From positions 390,351-454,350 of the forward strand of contig CAJNOI010000075.1 of the NCBI GenBank assembly GCA_905250115.1: a stretch of DNA of 64,000 nucleotides, written 5' to 3'. Source of the stretch: Adineta steineri. Taxonomy: Eukaryota; Rotifera; Eurotatoria; Adinetida; Adinetidae. This document shows, in pieces, positions 24,705 through 37,944 of the stretch. Numbering within the stretch: the first letter of the stretch is position 1; every line of letters starts with the position of its first letter. The translations under genes and the position numbers were made by a program. The notes beneath the pieces are model-generated. The model was given only the letters and a program-made list of their open reading frames with translations. It was not told the DNA's origin and searched no databases.

Positions 24705-26528
24705 ATGGGTTGCATGTTCAAAACAAATATGTTTATATCAAAATTAGAAGATTTACCAGATGAAATCTTAATTGAAATTTGTCTCTATTTAAATTCAATA
24801 GATGTTCTCAATGGATTCGAACAATTAAACAGTCGTTTCGAACAAACTATAAGACAATTTCGATGTGATATTAATTTTCAACATTTAACATTAAATCAAT
24901 TTCAACAATTTTATCACCGTTTACTACCTTATAATGTTGAATACATTGTTAAACTTACTATCAATACATGGTATTCACCAGGAAAAATCGCTCTCTTTAA
25001 TGAATATATTCTTCAATATAAATCACTTCATGATCTTTTACCTTGTCTTAAACAAATATGGTTGGTTAATTTTAGTAATAGAGATATTGATATTATACCA
25101 AAAATACTTTCAATTGAAAAAGTTATGATTGATATTGATGCTCAAATATCTTTATCACATTCAACAAAAATTCTTCTTGATCAATATTTATTTTGTACAC
25201 CAAATAAAATTAAAGAATTGAGACTCTACGATTCTGAAGAAGGTATGAAATTACAACATAATATAAATATAATGACATGTGAATATCTTGAAAAATTAAT
25301 TATAAGTGTAGCAACATCCGATGATTTAATATTAATATTTCGACGTGCACCTTATCTTATTAAATTACATGTTGAAATAAGCGTATTTTCAATGGATGCA
25401 CCAAAACAATATGCAACAACTGATATAATGCCAAAATATATAAAAGATTTTCATTTATGGGTTAAAGATAAACGTTTACTAATTTTCGATGATTTATATA
25501 ATATATTAATACATATGCCAACAATTGAACATCTTTCATTAGAAATAGAAACAGATGATATACAATATAGTCAAGGTCATCGTTGGAAAGAATTATTTTC
25601 TAATTTAACAAAATTATCTCGATTAGATTTAGGTCTTAAAATCTGGATTGGATTTAATAAAGTACCTATCGATGTAACACCATATTTAAAAACATTTGCT
25701 GAGAATGGTTTAGAAGTTTGTTGTTATGCTGATACTCGAGTACTATTTATTGATGCGATCCCGTATGAATTCGATAGTCCAACAGGTGTTATGACTTCAC
25801 CATACGCAAGTCAAGCTAAATCAACAAATATAAATCTATTTAAACAACGAGCACGACGAGTTAATACATTATGTTTTGATGGTCGTCATGAATTAACATC
25901 CGTTAATGATTGGTTAAATGTTATTAGTCGTTTTCCTAATATTCAAGTACTCGATATTGTTTCTATTAATATACATGATTCAATAGATAATATAAAACAA
26001 TTACGATTACCTAATTTAACTATTTTACGTTATATACGTTCAACAAAATGTCAAGTCAATATTCCTTTTTTAATGTATCTTGCTGCTAATCATATTGTTG
26101 CACCTCGTTTACATTCTTTAACCATGATGTATGGTGATCTTATTTATCTATGTAAACATTTACCAAGAAATATTTCTTTTGAACGATTTACCGAACTTCG
26201 TATATATGGTAACGGAGCTGATGGTATTATTCATTGGAAAGATATTGATTTAATATTAAAAATATTTCCAAATCTTGAACATTTTTGGATTCATGTTCAA
26301 TCAAGTCGAACACTTAATAAAAATATTGGATTAATCATAGAAAAAGTTTTATATTCATTATCAAATTTAATTAGTTTACGATTTTCATGTAAAAGAGATT
26401 CATTAAAATTATCATTATTAAATGACTATAATGCATGTTTAACATGGATTCAACATATTTGTAAATTAGATAATCCAGAACAAATCTATCTTACGATTGG
26501 AAAAAAAGAAATATCAATTTGGAAATAA
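24705..26528 (+). CDS. Intronless F-box protein, copy 2
   Basis: A single 607-codon frame paralogous to 19675-21495 over its whole length. The F-box reads LEDLPDEILIEICLYL. Conserved blocks include HLTLNQFQQF, YSPGKIALFNE, KLQHNI and MMYGDLIYLCKHLP. Two start codons are possible. The later in-frame ATG giving MFISKLED aligns with copy 1, so the first eight residues may be untranslated. Both copies keep an open frame and SIWK ending, suggesting both are functional. The role is inferred to be substrate recognition for ubiquitin ligase. Confidence 0.87.
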   Translation: MGCMFKTNMFISKLEDLPDEILIEICLYLNSIDVLNGFEQLNSRFEQTIRQFRCDINFQHLTLNQFQQFYHRLLPYNVEYIVKLTINTWYSPGKIALFNEYILQYKSLHDLLPCLKQIWLVNFSNRDIDIIPKILSIEKVMIDIDAQISLSHSTKILLDQYLFCTPNKIKELRLYDSEEGMKLQHNINIMTCEYLEKLIISVATSDDLILIFRRAPYLIKLHVEISVFSMDAPKQYATTDIMPKYIKDFHLWVKDKRLLIFDDLYNILIHMPTIEHLSLEIETDDIQYSQGHRWKELFSNLTKLSRLDLGLKIWIGFNKVPIDVTPYLKTFAENGLEVCCYADTRVLFIDAIPYEFDSPTGVMTSPYASQAKSTNINLFKQRARRVNTLCFDGRHELTSVNDWLNVISRFPNIQVLDIVSINIHDSIDNIKQLRLPNLTILRYIRSTKCQVNIPFLMYLAANHIVAPRLHSLTMMYGDLIYLCKHLPRNISFERFTELRIYGNGADGIIHWKDIDLILKIFPNLEHFWIHVQSSRTLNKNIGLIIEKVLYSLSNLISLRFSCKRDSLKLSLLNDYNACLTWIQHICKLDNPEQIYLTIGKKEISIWK

Positions 26529-26847
26529 TATTTATTTATTCTTTTTTCGAACTTAAGTTTTTTGTATATATAAATGAATTAACAAATTCTATATTTTTTG
26601 TTGTTAAGCGACATCTAGAATAGAAATTTAAATGGTTAGATATTATTCTACACCTATCTAAAACGTGTCTGTCATTGATCGATTGTGGTTGCTAGCTAAC
26701 TAATGCCTTTGAATAGTTTATATTGAACGATTAACTGAATTTTACGGTAAAAATTTCATTCTATGGTTATACATTGTCTTTTTTTCAAGATGTTTCAAAT
26801 ATTAGTCGGTATGCATAATTTTATTTTTGAAGAGATATTTATTAGAT
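26529..26847. other. Intergenic between convergent genes
   Basis: AT-rich 3' flanks. Nothing further seen. Confidence 0.5.
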
Positions 26848-28698
26848 CTAAAAAAATGATGATAAAAAATTCTTAATTATTTCATGATTTGTATATGAAA
26901 CTGGAGTTATCGATTGTATATTATCAACATTCATTGAAGTATAAGGATCGTATAGAGCATTATTAAAATAGAAATTTATCAAAAATCGATTGAGAAAACA
27001 TGCAATAAGTAATATTTGTAAAGTAAACATAAATGATGGAGACATGTATTGTTTGATAGATCGGTGAGGTTTAAACTAAATGATAGATTTCAGATTAGAA
27101 AAAAATCTCTTGTTTGTCTAACCCTTTTTGATCGAGGATAATGAAAAGAGGTTTGTAGCTCATCATCGTCACTTGCTTGGTGATTAGTATTGAGATTTTT
27201 TGCGAGATTCAGTAATTTAATATGAGATTTAGTTCGATTTTCAATATTAATTATTGGTAATGTCGAAGAAACTGAATAAGTTGTTTGAATACTTGTATTA
27301 GATATTAGTGAATCAGTTGTCATTATTGTTGAAGTTGATTCATTGATTTTATTTGATATTTGTGTAGATGAAGTCAACATATTTAATTTTTTCTCATTTA
27401 GTTTATTATGAATAATATGTAAGATTTCTTTGATTTTGTTAATAATTTGAGTATATTTTCTTGATTGACTATTTTCTTCACTGTTTGTATTTGTAGTCGT
27501 AAAAGATAGAGATTTTTGACTTTCAGATTTAGTACGAAAATTACTAAGAGATAAATAATTGTTATTAGGAAAGCAAGTATTGGTTTCAAGTGGTTTATTG
27601 TAAATCTATGGAAAAGATTCCTTGGCTTTTTGTTATTAAAAAATAGTATTTTACTAGATTAGAAAAATTCGTATTTGTTGATAGTTGTTGATCAGTTTTC
27701 AGAAAAGGTATATTCAATGTTTGTAGTAGATACGGATCTTTATTACAAAATGTTGATTGTAAATGATTCCAATTGTTCTGAACCGATGAAGCGGCATTTT
27801 GAGAATATTGTTGTTTATTATAAGATGTGATAAACGCAAGTGAATCTGTTGTATCATTCATATTAAGAAGTGTAGAAAGAGATTGTTCATTTGCTAAGGA
27901 TGAATAAGTATTTGTATCATTAGATATATTTTCAGAGATTGAACATGGTGTTTTAACGATCGATTCAATTTGAGTAAGATCTTGTTTAGAATAAGTAAAT
28001 GAAGTTATAGTTGTATTTTGAAATAACATACTAATGTATAGAGAAATTATTAAATCGTAGGAAAAAAGATTAGACTAACATCTTTGTTTGATATTGAAGT
28101 TTTAATGGACGAAAATATTGATCAACTTTATAATAATTTTGATTGATAAAATGATTTTTTTCTTCTAATCTTTTTAAAATAATATATTCACTTGAGAAAT
28201 GATATTCTCGATAATTTAAACTAAAATAATTAATACATGTCCTTATTTATCATATTTTTGATTATACTTATTAATATTTTCTCTAAGATAAACCATTTGT
28301 TGAACTCGATGTAATCTGTCTATGTTCACTGGATTCCTATGCGTCTGCTTTGCGTCTTTTTTATAATCATTATCATAACTATGAGTTGGAATATGACATC
28401 TCGTAGGATCTACTTGTTTTACTTCAATTAATTGATCAATAAGTATATTGTTATCATTGGAACATGGTTGGTTTTGAGAATGATTATCATTTGTTGGAGT
28501 AATAATTGGATATGATAGTAATTCTTGTGGAAAGAGACGGCATTGTCGTCGATGACCATTATGATAATGACGTTGTTCACTTTTAAATCGACGATTATTT
28601 ATATATTTTTTGTGATCTCGACTTCGACGTCCACATTTTTGACAATGAGGTTTTACTTGTTGAGTATCCGGAAAATTCATCCATTCAACTGTGTTCAT
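26848..28698 (-). CDS. Unknown protein with CxxC head and C-terminal membrane anchor
   Basis: Exons: 28268-28698, 28080-28220, 27655-28030, 27123-27605, 26848-27075; introns of 47-49 nt; 552 aa. The N-terminus has a Cys/His cluster (KPHCQKCGRRSRDHKK), possibly metal-binding, in a very basic region. The middle is Ser/Thr/Asn-rich and probably disordered. Near the C-terminus a single hydrophobic segment (FMFTLQILLIACFLNRFLI) is followed by about 45 residues ending NFLSSFF. That architecture fits a tail-anchored ER or nuclear-envelope protein (a KASH-like layout), but no PPPX ending is present. I do not recognise the gene. Confidence 0.7.
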
Positions 28699-28882
28699 TT
28701 TTGTTGGATTAAAAGAAATATTAATAAATGAAAAATAAGCAGAACCAATCGATACGAATAAGCGCGAATTTTATCAAATCCAACATATTTTTGAAAACTA
28801 AAAGCGCTAAATTTATACATTTAATATAATCCTAATTTTTTTTAATCTTTAGCAAGTTCAATGACGAATCGATTTTAGTTTA

Positions 28883-29548
28883 ATGTGTAATCGTAATACA
28901 TCGTTAACGGATCCAACAGCGGATTTTGTTTTATCAGGTTATTTATTACAAAAAAAAACAAAAATTAAACTGGAATATTTTTTCAAATAGATTTATTAAC
29001 AGCAACTGAAGATTTAATTGATTTTACTATTAATGTTTTCGATACCATACGTCTTCAATCACATTTCAATGATCGAAATCGACGTGTTAATCTTGCGTCA
29101 CAATTAAAAGATGCGTTAGATGCACAAAAAACTGAATTTGGTACTATTGAAATTCCTATTAAACCATGTACAGTAACAACAACATTAAAATATGATCTTA
29201 GTCTTTATCTTGATCGTATTTTACAATCTTGTAAAAGAACAAAAGTATAGTAAAAGATAAAAAAAAAAGATTATTGAAATAAATTATATTGTAAAGGCAA
29301 ATTTAATGTTATTACGTGTATCACGTACGCGTTCAACAAATACAACTCTTTTACTTGTTGCTTCAACCAATGTTCGTGTTGAACAGTTAAATAAAAAAGT
29401 TCAATTATTAACACGTCTTGTTAAAGAAAATGGTGGTGAATTTCAAACAAAGAAAAAAAAGAAGAAAAAAATTTTATCAAATACAAAACTTGATGAAAAA
29501 GTAAATTTATTCAATCATAAACAAAAAAATAATTATTTTTACATCTGA
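28883..29548 (+). CDS. Small coiled-coil protein, unknown
   Basis: Exons 28883-28937, 28991-29244, 29297-29548; 186 aa. It is mostly helical with heptad-like spacing (LTATEDLIDFTINVFDTI; VEQLNKKVQLLTRLVKEN) and a lysine-rich stretch near the end. A further intron near the 3' end cannot be excluded, because the final residues are low-complexity. Size and helices are compatible with a subunit of a larger complex, for example Mediator-type or augmin-type, but no name can be given. It lies just upstream of the gap that truncates ALG8. Confidence 0.55.
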
Positions 29549-29572
29549 AAGACTCAAATAAAACAAAAAACA

Positions 29573-29672
29573 NNNNNNNNNNNNNNNNNNNNNNNNNNNN
29601 NNNNNNNNNNNNNNNNNNNNNNNNNNNNNNNNNNNNNNNNNNNNNNNNNNNNNNNNNNNNNNNNNNNNNNNN
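29573..29672. other. Assembly gap (100 N)
   Basis: Fixed-length N run. It hides the first exon(s) of ALG8. Confidence 0.99.
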
Positions 29673-29686
29673 GAATTTTTATTTAG

Positions 29687-31819
29687 TCATTCAACAGATT
29701 TTGAAGTACATCGGAATTGGCTTGCTATAACACATAGTTTGCCAATGAATCAATGGTATTTTGAAGTAATTTTACAAAATAAAAAATAAAGAGTATTGTT
29801 GATGCATTCTTTTCTAATTGAATAGAATCGATCGGAATGGACACTTGATTATCCTCCATTATTTGCTCATTTTGAATATGGTTTATCAAAACTTGCTTAT
29901 TATTTCGATCCTGCAATGCTTGACATCAATAATTTAAATTATGCAAGTGAAAAAACAAAATTATTTCAACGATTATCCGTAATTGGCAGTGAAATTATTT
30001 TAGTATTCGCAATTTTTTCGTAAGTTAGCTTTTATTTTCTAAATATTATTCATTTATTAATCAAATAGATTATTAAAAACAATGCAAATTGGTAGAAAAA
30101 ATCATGATATACCAATGCCAATTATTCAAATGTTATTCGCATTAAGTTTACTTGCTAATTTTGGTCTTATTATCGTCGATCGTATCCTTTTTTTATTTAT
30201 TTACTTTTTTAAAAATCTACTTTCTAGTTATTTATTCTCTTTAACTCATTAATCTATATAGATATTCATTTTCAATACAATGGATTTTTATTAGGTATCT
30301 TATTGATATCCATTAGTTGTATGTATCAAGTAAGTTTTACTGAAATATTGTTTCTGTTTAATATTTATAATTTTAAGAATCAATATCTTATGAGTGCAAT
30401 CTGGTTTTCAACATTACTTAATTTAAAACATATTTTTCTTTATATTGCACCAGCATATATTGTTTATCTATTTTATTCATTTTGCATAAAACAAAGTAAA
30501 TATGTTTAGTTTTAAGAAAGGTGCTATATATATATACTCTCATAGGTCCTAATGGGAAACGTTTTATAATCAATTTGATAACACTTGGAATAGCTACTCT
30601 AGTTCCATTTGTATTATCTTTTGGCCCATTTATTTTAATGGTATTTAGGAAGTTAAATTTTTATTCAATAAGTTTGATGTTTCTTGTAATAGAATCAATT
30701 ACCACAAGTACTGTCACGATTATTTCCATTTAAACGTGGACTTTGTCATGCTTATTGGGCACCGAATATTTGGGCCGTATACAATGTTGTTGATAAGGCT
30801 TTAGCAATTATTGGTAAATCGATATTTTCTTTTTTAAGATAAATTATCAGGAAAATAATATATATATTTAGGACGATATACTCATTTATTTTCTGTTCGT
30901 TCTGTATCTGTATCGATGACGTCAGGTCTTGTACAAGATATTGAACATCAAGTATTACCTTCTATAACTCCTACAATGACATTTATTCTAACATTTATTT
31001 TTATGATTGTAAATATTAATACTTCATTCTTCTTTTATTTATTGTTTTTTTATTTTTCTATAGCCAAGTTTAATTCGATTATTTCGTTATTGTTCTAAAA
31101 GAACATTTCTTGAAACTGTTATTCTTTGTGCACTTACATCATTTCTTTTTGGATGGCATGTTCATGAAAAAGCTATTTTAATTTCAATTATACCACTTAG
31201 GTAATCTTATGAATTTATAACAAAAACTTAATTTTATGTTTCGATATAGTTTGTTAGCATTCGATAGTCGAGAACATGCTCGTTATTTTCTTCTACTTTC
31301 AACATTTGGTGGATTTTCACTTTTTCCATTGATATTTACTGGGCCAGGTAACCACATTTTATATATATTTTTCATAATTGATAATTCTTGTTCTATATAG
31401 AAATCCCAATTAAGATTGGACTTTTCATAGCTTATACAACATTTCTTTTTTATATCCTCGGTGAAGTACATGGGTAAGTTATGAAATTTTATCTATTTTC
31501 ATAATAAATATATTTATATAGTGATCGTGGTTCAACATTTACTCTTCCATTACTCAATCGATTCGAAACTTTATCAGTTGTTTTATTGGCTCCACTTTGT
31601 CTTTATGTCGAATGTTTACATACAGTATTACATATCGATCGTATTTTACCATTTTTACCTTTGTTACTTATTTCTATCTATTGTTCGATTTTTATTATAT
31701 ATTGTTGGATTCGATTACATCGAATCGAAGCGCATTCGGAAGATGAATTAACAGCTATTGAATCTACTGTTAAATTTAGTGGACGATGGAATAAGAAACA
31801 AAAAAACAAATCTGATTAA
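29687..31819 (+). CDS. ALG8: ALG8 glucosyltransferase, 5' truncated by gap
   Basis: Twelve exons: 29687-29765, 29826-30019, 30069-30181, 30262-30329, 30378-30495, 30546-30640, 30693-30813, 30872-31008, 31064-31200, 31250-31347, 31401-31473, 31522-31819. ALG8 adds the second glucose to the lipid-linked oligosaccharide in the ER membrane, using dolichyl-phosphate glucose. Diagnostic stretches are [60 protein letters not shown] and [16 protein letters not shown]-type loops are conserved across ALG6/ALG8. Multiple membrane segments follow. Only the first few dozen residues (TM1 and part of the first lumenal loop) are missing. The ending KNKSD is short and charged. ALG8 rather than ALG6 is supported by HFQYNG and RLFPFKRG. 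Confidence 0.95.
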
Positions 31820-31853
31820 ACCCTATTTATTATTTTAGATAAAAAATATCAAA

Positions 31854-32803
31854 ATGACAACATTAATGACTGATAATCAATCAAATACACTTCTCGATCA
31901 TCAATGGATTAACAGTGAACAAGCAGCAGAATATTTGAAAGTAATAAAAGATCGGTCAGATAATCAGTTGAGAGATTTTTGTATGTATAATTAGTTTTTT
32001 TGTTTTTTGTAAAATCATTTTATATATTTTTAGCATTATTATTCAGTCCAGCACTTTCCGCGACATTAGTAGTAAAACAATATCGTTATAAAATTCTTCT
32101 TATTGGTAAAACAGGTAATGTTTTTTTATTGATTTATATATATGTATATTTGATGAGGAATTTTGTAGGTTGTGGAAAAACTAGTTTAATACGTGCTTTA
32201 ATGGGTAAAGAATTCTCAACAGTGAATGCACAACCAACACTTGGTATTCAAACAACGAATGTCTATTGGCCTGTACGAGTAAATCAACCAAATAAACCAT
32301 TATTTATGTTTCGTCTTGATTTCTGGGATGTTGGATATACCAGTTCGACTCGTTATGATTATATCGATAGTGTAAATTTTTTTATATTTTGAAAGAATTA
32401 AATGAAAAAAATAATTAATTTAGGATTCAATGGATTCAGTCGATATGATTATTTTTGTTATTTCAGCTGCTGATCGTGAAAGTTTCAATGAATTAGCTGC
32501 CTTAATCGAAGAAAAACGTAAACAATCTAGTACTAATCGTCCATTTGTTAGTCTAATTTTTATTACTAAGTAAAAAAATAATTCGCTATTTTTATATTAT
32601 TAAATTTAATTTTATATAGATTTGATCAATATGCTGTATTAACAGATAGTGATGCAAAAGAATTTCAAGCTAGATATAATATTCCTGTATATTTATTTTC
32701 TAACGTTTATTCCAATATGCGTTTAGCAACATCGTATTTAAATTTAATTGCTGAAAAACTTTACAAACGTGATCTAGAATTAGCTGGTCAAGTTTTAAGT
32801 TGA
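31854..32803 (+). CDS. CPLANE2: CPLANE2/RSG1 ciliary small GTPase
   Basis: Exons 31854-31980, 32034-32114, 32169-32371, 32424-32569, 32620-32803; 246 aa. The GTPase G1 loop is GKTGCGKTSL. The switch I region reads TLGIQTTNVYWP, followed by MFRLDFWDVG in place of the classical DxxG and by KFDQY in the NKxD position. These are the marks of REM2- and Rab-like GTPase 1, which works with the CPLANE complex to deliver intraflagellar transport material to basal bodies. Rotifers are heavily ciliated, which fits. The gene begins only about 35 bases after the ALG8 stop, so the two transcripts are very tightly packed. The degenerate NKxD motif is typical of this family. Confidence 0.9.
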
Positions 32804-33942
32804 TCATCGATATTTACTATATATTAATCCGTCCAGTAGTTATGTGTGTCAAACAAATATTTGTAGATGGTTTTTTTTTAACAATGAATGAATGAATGTT
32901 AAATAATAAATTTTGTTTAAACTAGTAGGAGGTAGATCTCGATTGTTTCTCAAGGTGAATAATCAGAAAAAGATAAACTTATATTTTATTAATATACTTA
33001 ACATAAAGAGATGAAAAAATACAATGTAAACAAAACTCTTAGCATGGGTTTTTGAACTAATTTGATTAGTGTTATGAAAAACAAGACACTAGTAATAACA
33101 ATCAATTCCTTTGTCTTATCTCATTTACACAAAGGTCAAGTACCGAAAATAGTTGAAAACTAATGAATGTTGAAGGTTTTTATTTCACGATATTATTTTC
33201 TAGGATAATAAATTGTCAATACACATAAGGAAATTTCTATATGTAATTTCTCATTGCAAACATTTTATTCTATATAGTTTTTTTTCCCATTAAATAAAGA
33301 TAACTGCCATGTGATACAAGTCAATTATTTTTGAAAAATATTGCTTTTAATTGATACTTCAAAGTTTAATTGAATGGAAATAGATTTATTAGTCATAAAT
33401 TACTATTCTCGATATAAATTACTCAGACTAATTAAATTAAACTAAACTATATTTTTCAGTTTCTCGGACGGGTGAGAAATATGTAAATATTTTGTATCAA
33501 TTCGTGTTTTAAAGTACATTTGAAACGAGGTACTCGTTCTTAGCAGATGATTTTTCTTCGTGTGAGAAAAAAAGGAAAATGATCGTTTTAAGCAAAGATG
33601 AGAAGTTTATTTCCTGACAAATATAAGCACATTTTCTTGAAAATAATATTTTAATGAGGTTGAAATGCTCTTGGAGAAAGAAATAGAGGAGAACAAAAAA
33701 AGGAAAAAAAAAGCAGAGCGTTAACATTTCAATGATTCTTTGTTTCTTTAACGCGTAGAACTACAAAATTAGAAAGAAATCTCATTCGTGACAATCATAA
33801 TCGAGTGTATGTTTGACTGCTGTCGGAAAGTATAAATATATATATATCGCGCAATACACTAAACTATTAAAGTCTCAATTCTACTATTTGTTTATCTATT
33901 GAACTCTACCAACACAACAATTCAAAGGATATAATTATAAAA
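32804..33942. other. Intergenic, contains a TATA box
   Basis: AT-rich 3' flank of CPLANE2, then the promoter side of the next gene. No further gene seen. Confidence 0.5.
33831..33841 (+). promoter_or_regulatory. Probable TATA box
   Basis: TATAAATATAT lies about 110 bases before the start codon of the YscW/YbaY-like gene, followed by a short AC-rich leader. Confidence 0.45.
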
Positions 33943-34436
33943 ATGAGCAAGCAAAGTAAGTCTTTTGAATTGTAGGAGAAAACTAATTGACTTAGACACC
34001 TAATCCTGTTATTTTTGATATATATATAGAATCGTCAACATTCTTTCGGAGTGCAAGTGAAATGGTTCGACGTACACTCTGTGGTGTTATTGAAAGTTCA
34101 AATGATCAATGTATTATCGATGTTGATGATATTGTTATTATTACTCTGTGCGACATAACACAATGGGATTGGACTCGCATCGATTTTCCACATATTCCAT
34201 TTCGATATATTGTATCGGATATTAAATTAGATGATTGTACGCATTTTCCAATACCATTTACACTTTATTATCAGGATGTCGAAATTGATGAAAATCTTTG
34301 TTATGGTATACGATGTGATGTATTAAATAAATCGAAAGATATTAAATATAGTTCACATCGATTTATTCCTGTATTAACTGAACAACATCCAAAAACCAAT
34401 GTACATATTATTGTTAGTCCAAAAAATAGTTTATGA
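33943..34436 (+). CDS. YscW/YbaY-like beta-sandwich protein
   Basis: Exons 33943-33955 and 34030-34436 (74-nt intron); 139 aa. After a short basic N-terminus the pattern follows the YscW/YbaY family: LCGVIE, IVIITLCDITQWD, then FPIPFTLYYQD, YGIRCDV and FIPVLTEQHPKTNVHIIV. In bacteria these are often lipoproteins linked to outer-membrane or secretion roles. Here there is no signal peptide or lipobox, so a cytosolic role is likely and the function is unknown. The sequence could have come by horizontal transfer, a frequent event in bdelloids, but it now has a GT-AG intron and host-like base composition. The family call is made from the strand pattern. Confidence 0.65.
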
Positions 34437-35489
34437 ATATTATTTCAATTGATTAACTAAACAAAACATTTTATAGTAGAGAAAAAAAAATGTATGTTTA
34501 TTTGCTTTTAAGAAAAAAAAAAAGGTTTTTCAGATAATTAAATATATATATATTCATATCGTTTTCAATTTTAATAAATTATTAATCATAAAAAATATAT
34601 CGATTTAGTGGATATCAAATATACATTAGTTTCAGTTTTTACTGAATAAATATGAATTTGATCGAACATCTAATAGATACAGAACATATTGGTAATAATA
34701 TACATCAATAATCATCATCTATCGCCATCTAGTTCTTAACAGTATTTCTAAGTGCCTCAATAACATATTAAGAAAACAACAAATTGAGCATTTCCAGTAT
34801 ATGTTAGACATTGAATTATACCTAATTAGATTATTTTATTATAGAATTATGAATTATCAAATAGAAAATGATTTCTGGCAAATGCTATTAAATAAGATAT
34901 TATAGAAAAAATACAACTACGAACATACGCATATACTATAGAATAATATATATATTTTTTTAAAGCACCTGTGTGCTATATTAATTATTAGAATACAAAA
35001 ATTGACAAATAATAGCACATAATAATGTCAGATACTTTAGGTCATTGCCCTTTTTGTTTGTCTAATGTTATCAATCGAAAATAAACAAAACATGTTTCTA
35101 TCCTCGCATTCGCAAAACAGACATACATATTTGTCTCTTCATTTTTCTTTCCTTATTCTCGATAATTTTTCCTTGGTTTCCCCATAAATACCATCAATAC
35201 TAACGAATAGAGAAAAAAGGTTATTTTTATTGGTATTTTGAGTAGATTACAATAGCAAGCTTAAAATATATATATCATTTTTTTGTGTATAAATTCTTTT
35301 TTCTTTGTGATAGATTTGTTTTCTATAAATGGTGTCCCTATTGAATACTTTTCATTAAAATTCATGAGTATTCCCAGTAATATTATTACTACAAGAGAAC
35401 ACAATGTTTATTCCTTTCCTTTTATCTTCTCAGCACATTACATGATTTTCTTTGTGCCTTTCAGATGTAAACATTAATGTATATATAGA
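34437..35489. other. Intergenic, no gene seen
   Basis: AT-rich sequence with several TATATA runs. The final 200 bases lead into kinesin light chain. Confidence 0.5.
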
Positions 35490-37389
<1,900 letters not shown>

Positions 37390-37944
37390 GATTATTTTTT
37401 TTTCTTCTTCTTCTTCTTTGTCTTAACAGTGGACTTTTTGTTTATTCTTACGATGAATATTTTTTAAAATTAATTTTCATTTGAAAAAAAGCTGTAAGCT
37501 GTTACACAGACAAAGATTTAAATAAATTTTTTTATTTTATACCTATTCAACGAAAGAATTGTAACGAAAATTTACTTCCTGAATCGAAATAGTTTTACTC
37601 GACGGATGTATAATAATTAATTAAATATTCTTATCGTTCTTTGATAAGAAAGTTATGATATCAACATGAGAACTTTCACGTGTATTTGATCTACCTGAGG
37701 AGTGTATACAATGACGTATCAGACTAGTCTTTCTTTTTTTTTTATAACACATGCTTATAGTTTTTTTTTCTCAAGTGTTTCTTTTTGTTGCGGAGGAACA
37801 GAAAACGAAAGAAAGAAAAGGTAATCATTGCTGTTTTACTACGCGTATTCGTGCATTCATCCATATAAAAACGAATTGAAAAAACAAGTCGATTGTATTT
37901 ATTACCTTGTATTTACAAAGAAAAAAGAATTAGTTAATATATTA
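37390..37944. other. Intergenic, no separate gene
   Basis: 3' flank of KLC and leader of the VIPAS39-like gene. The open frame upstream of 37945 has no support as coding. Confidence 0.5.
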
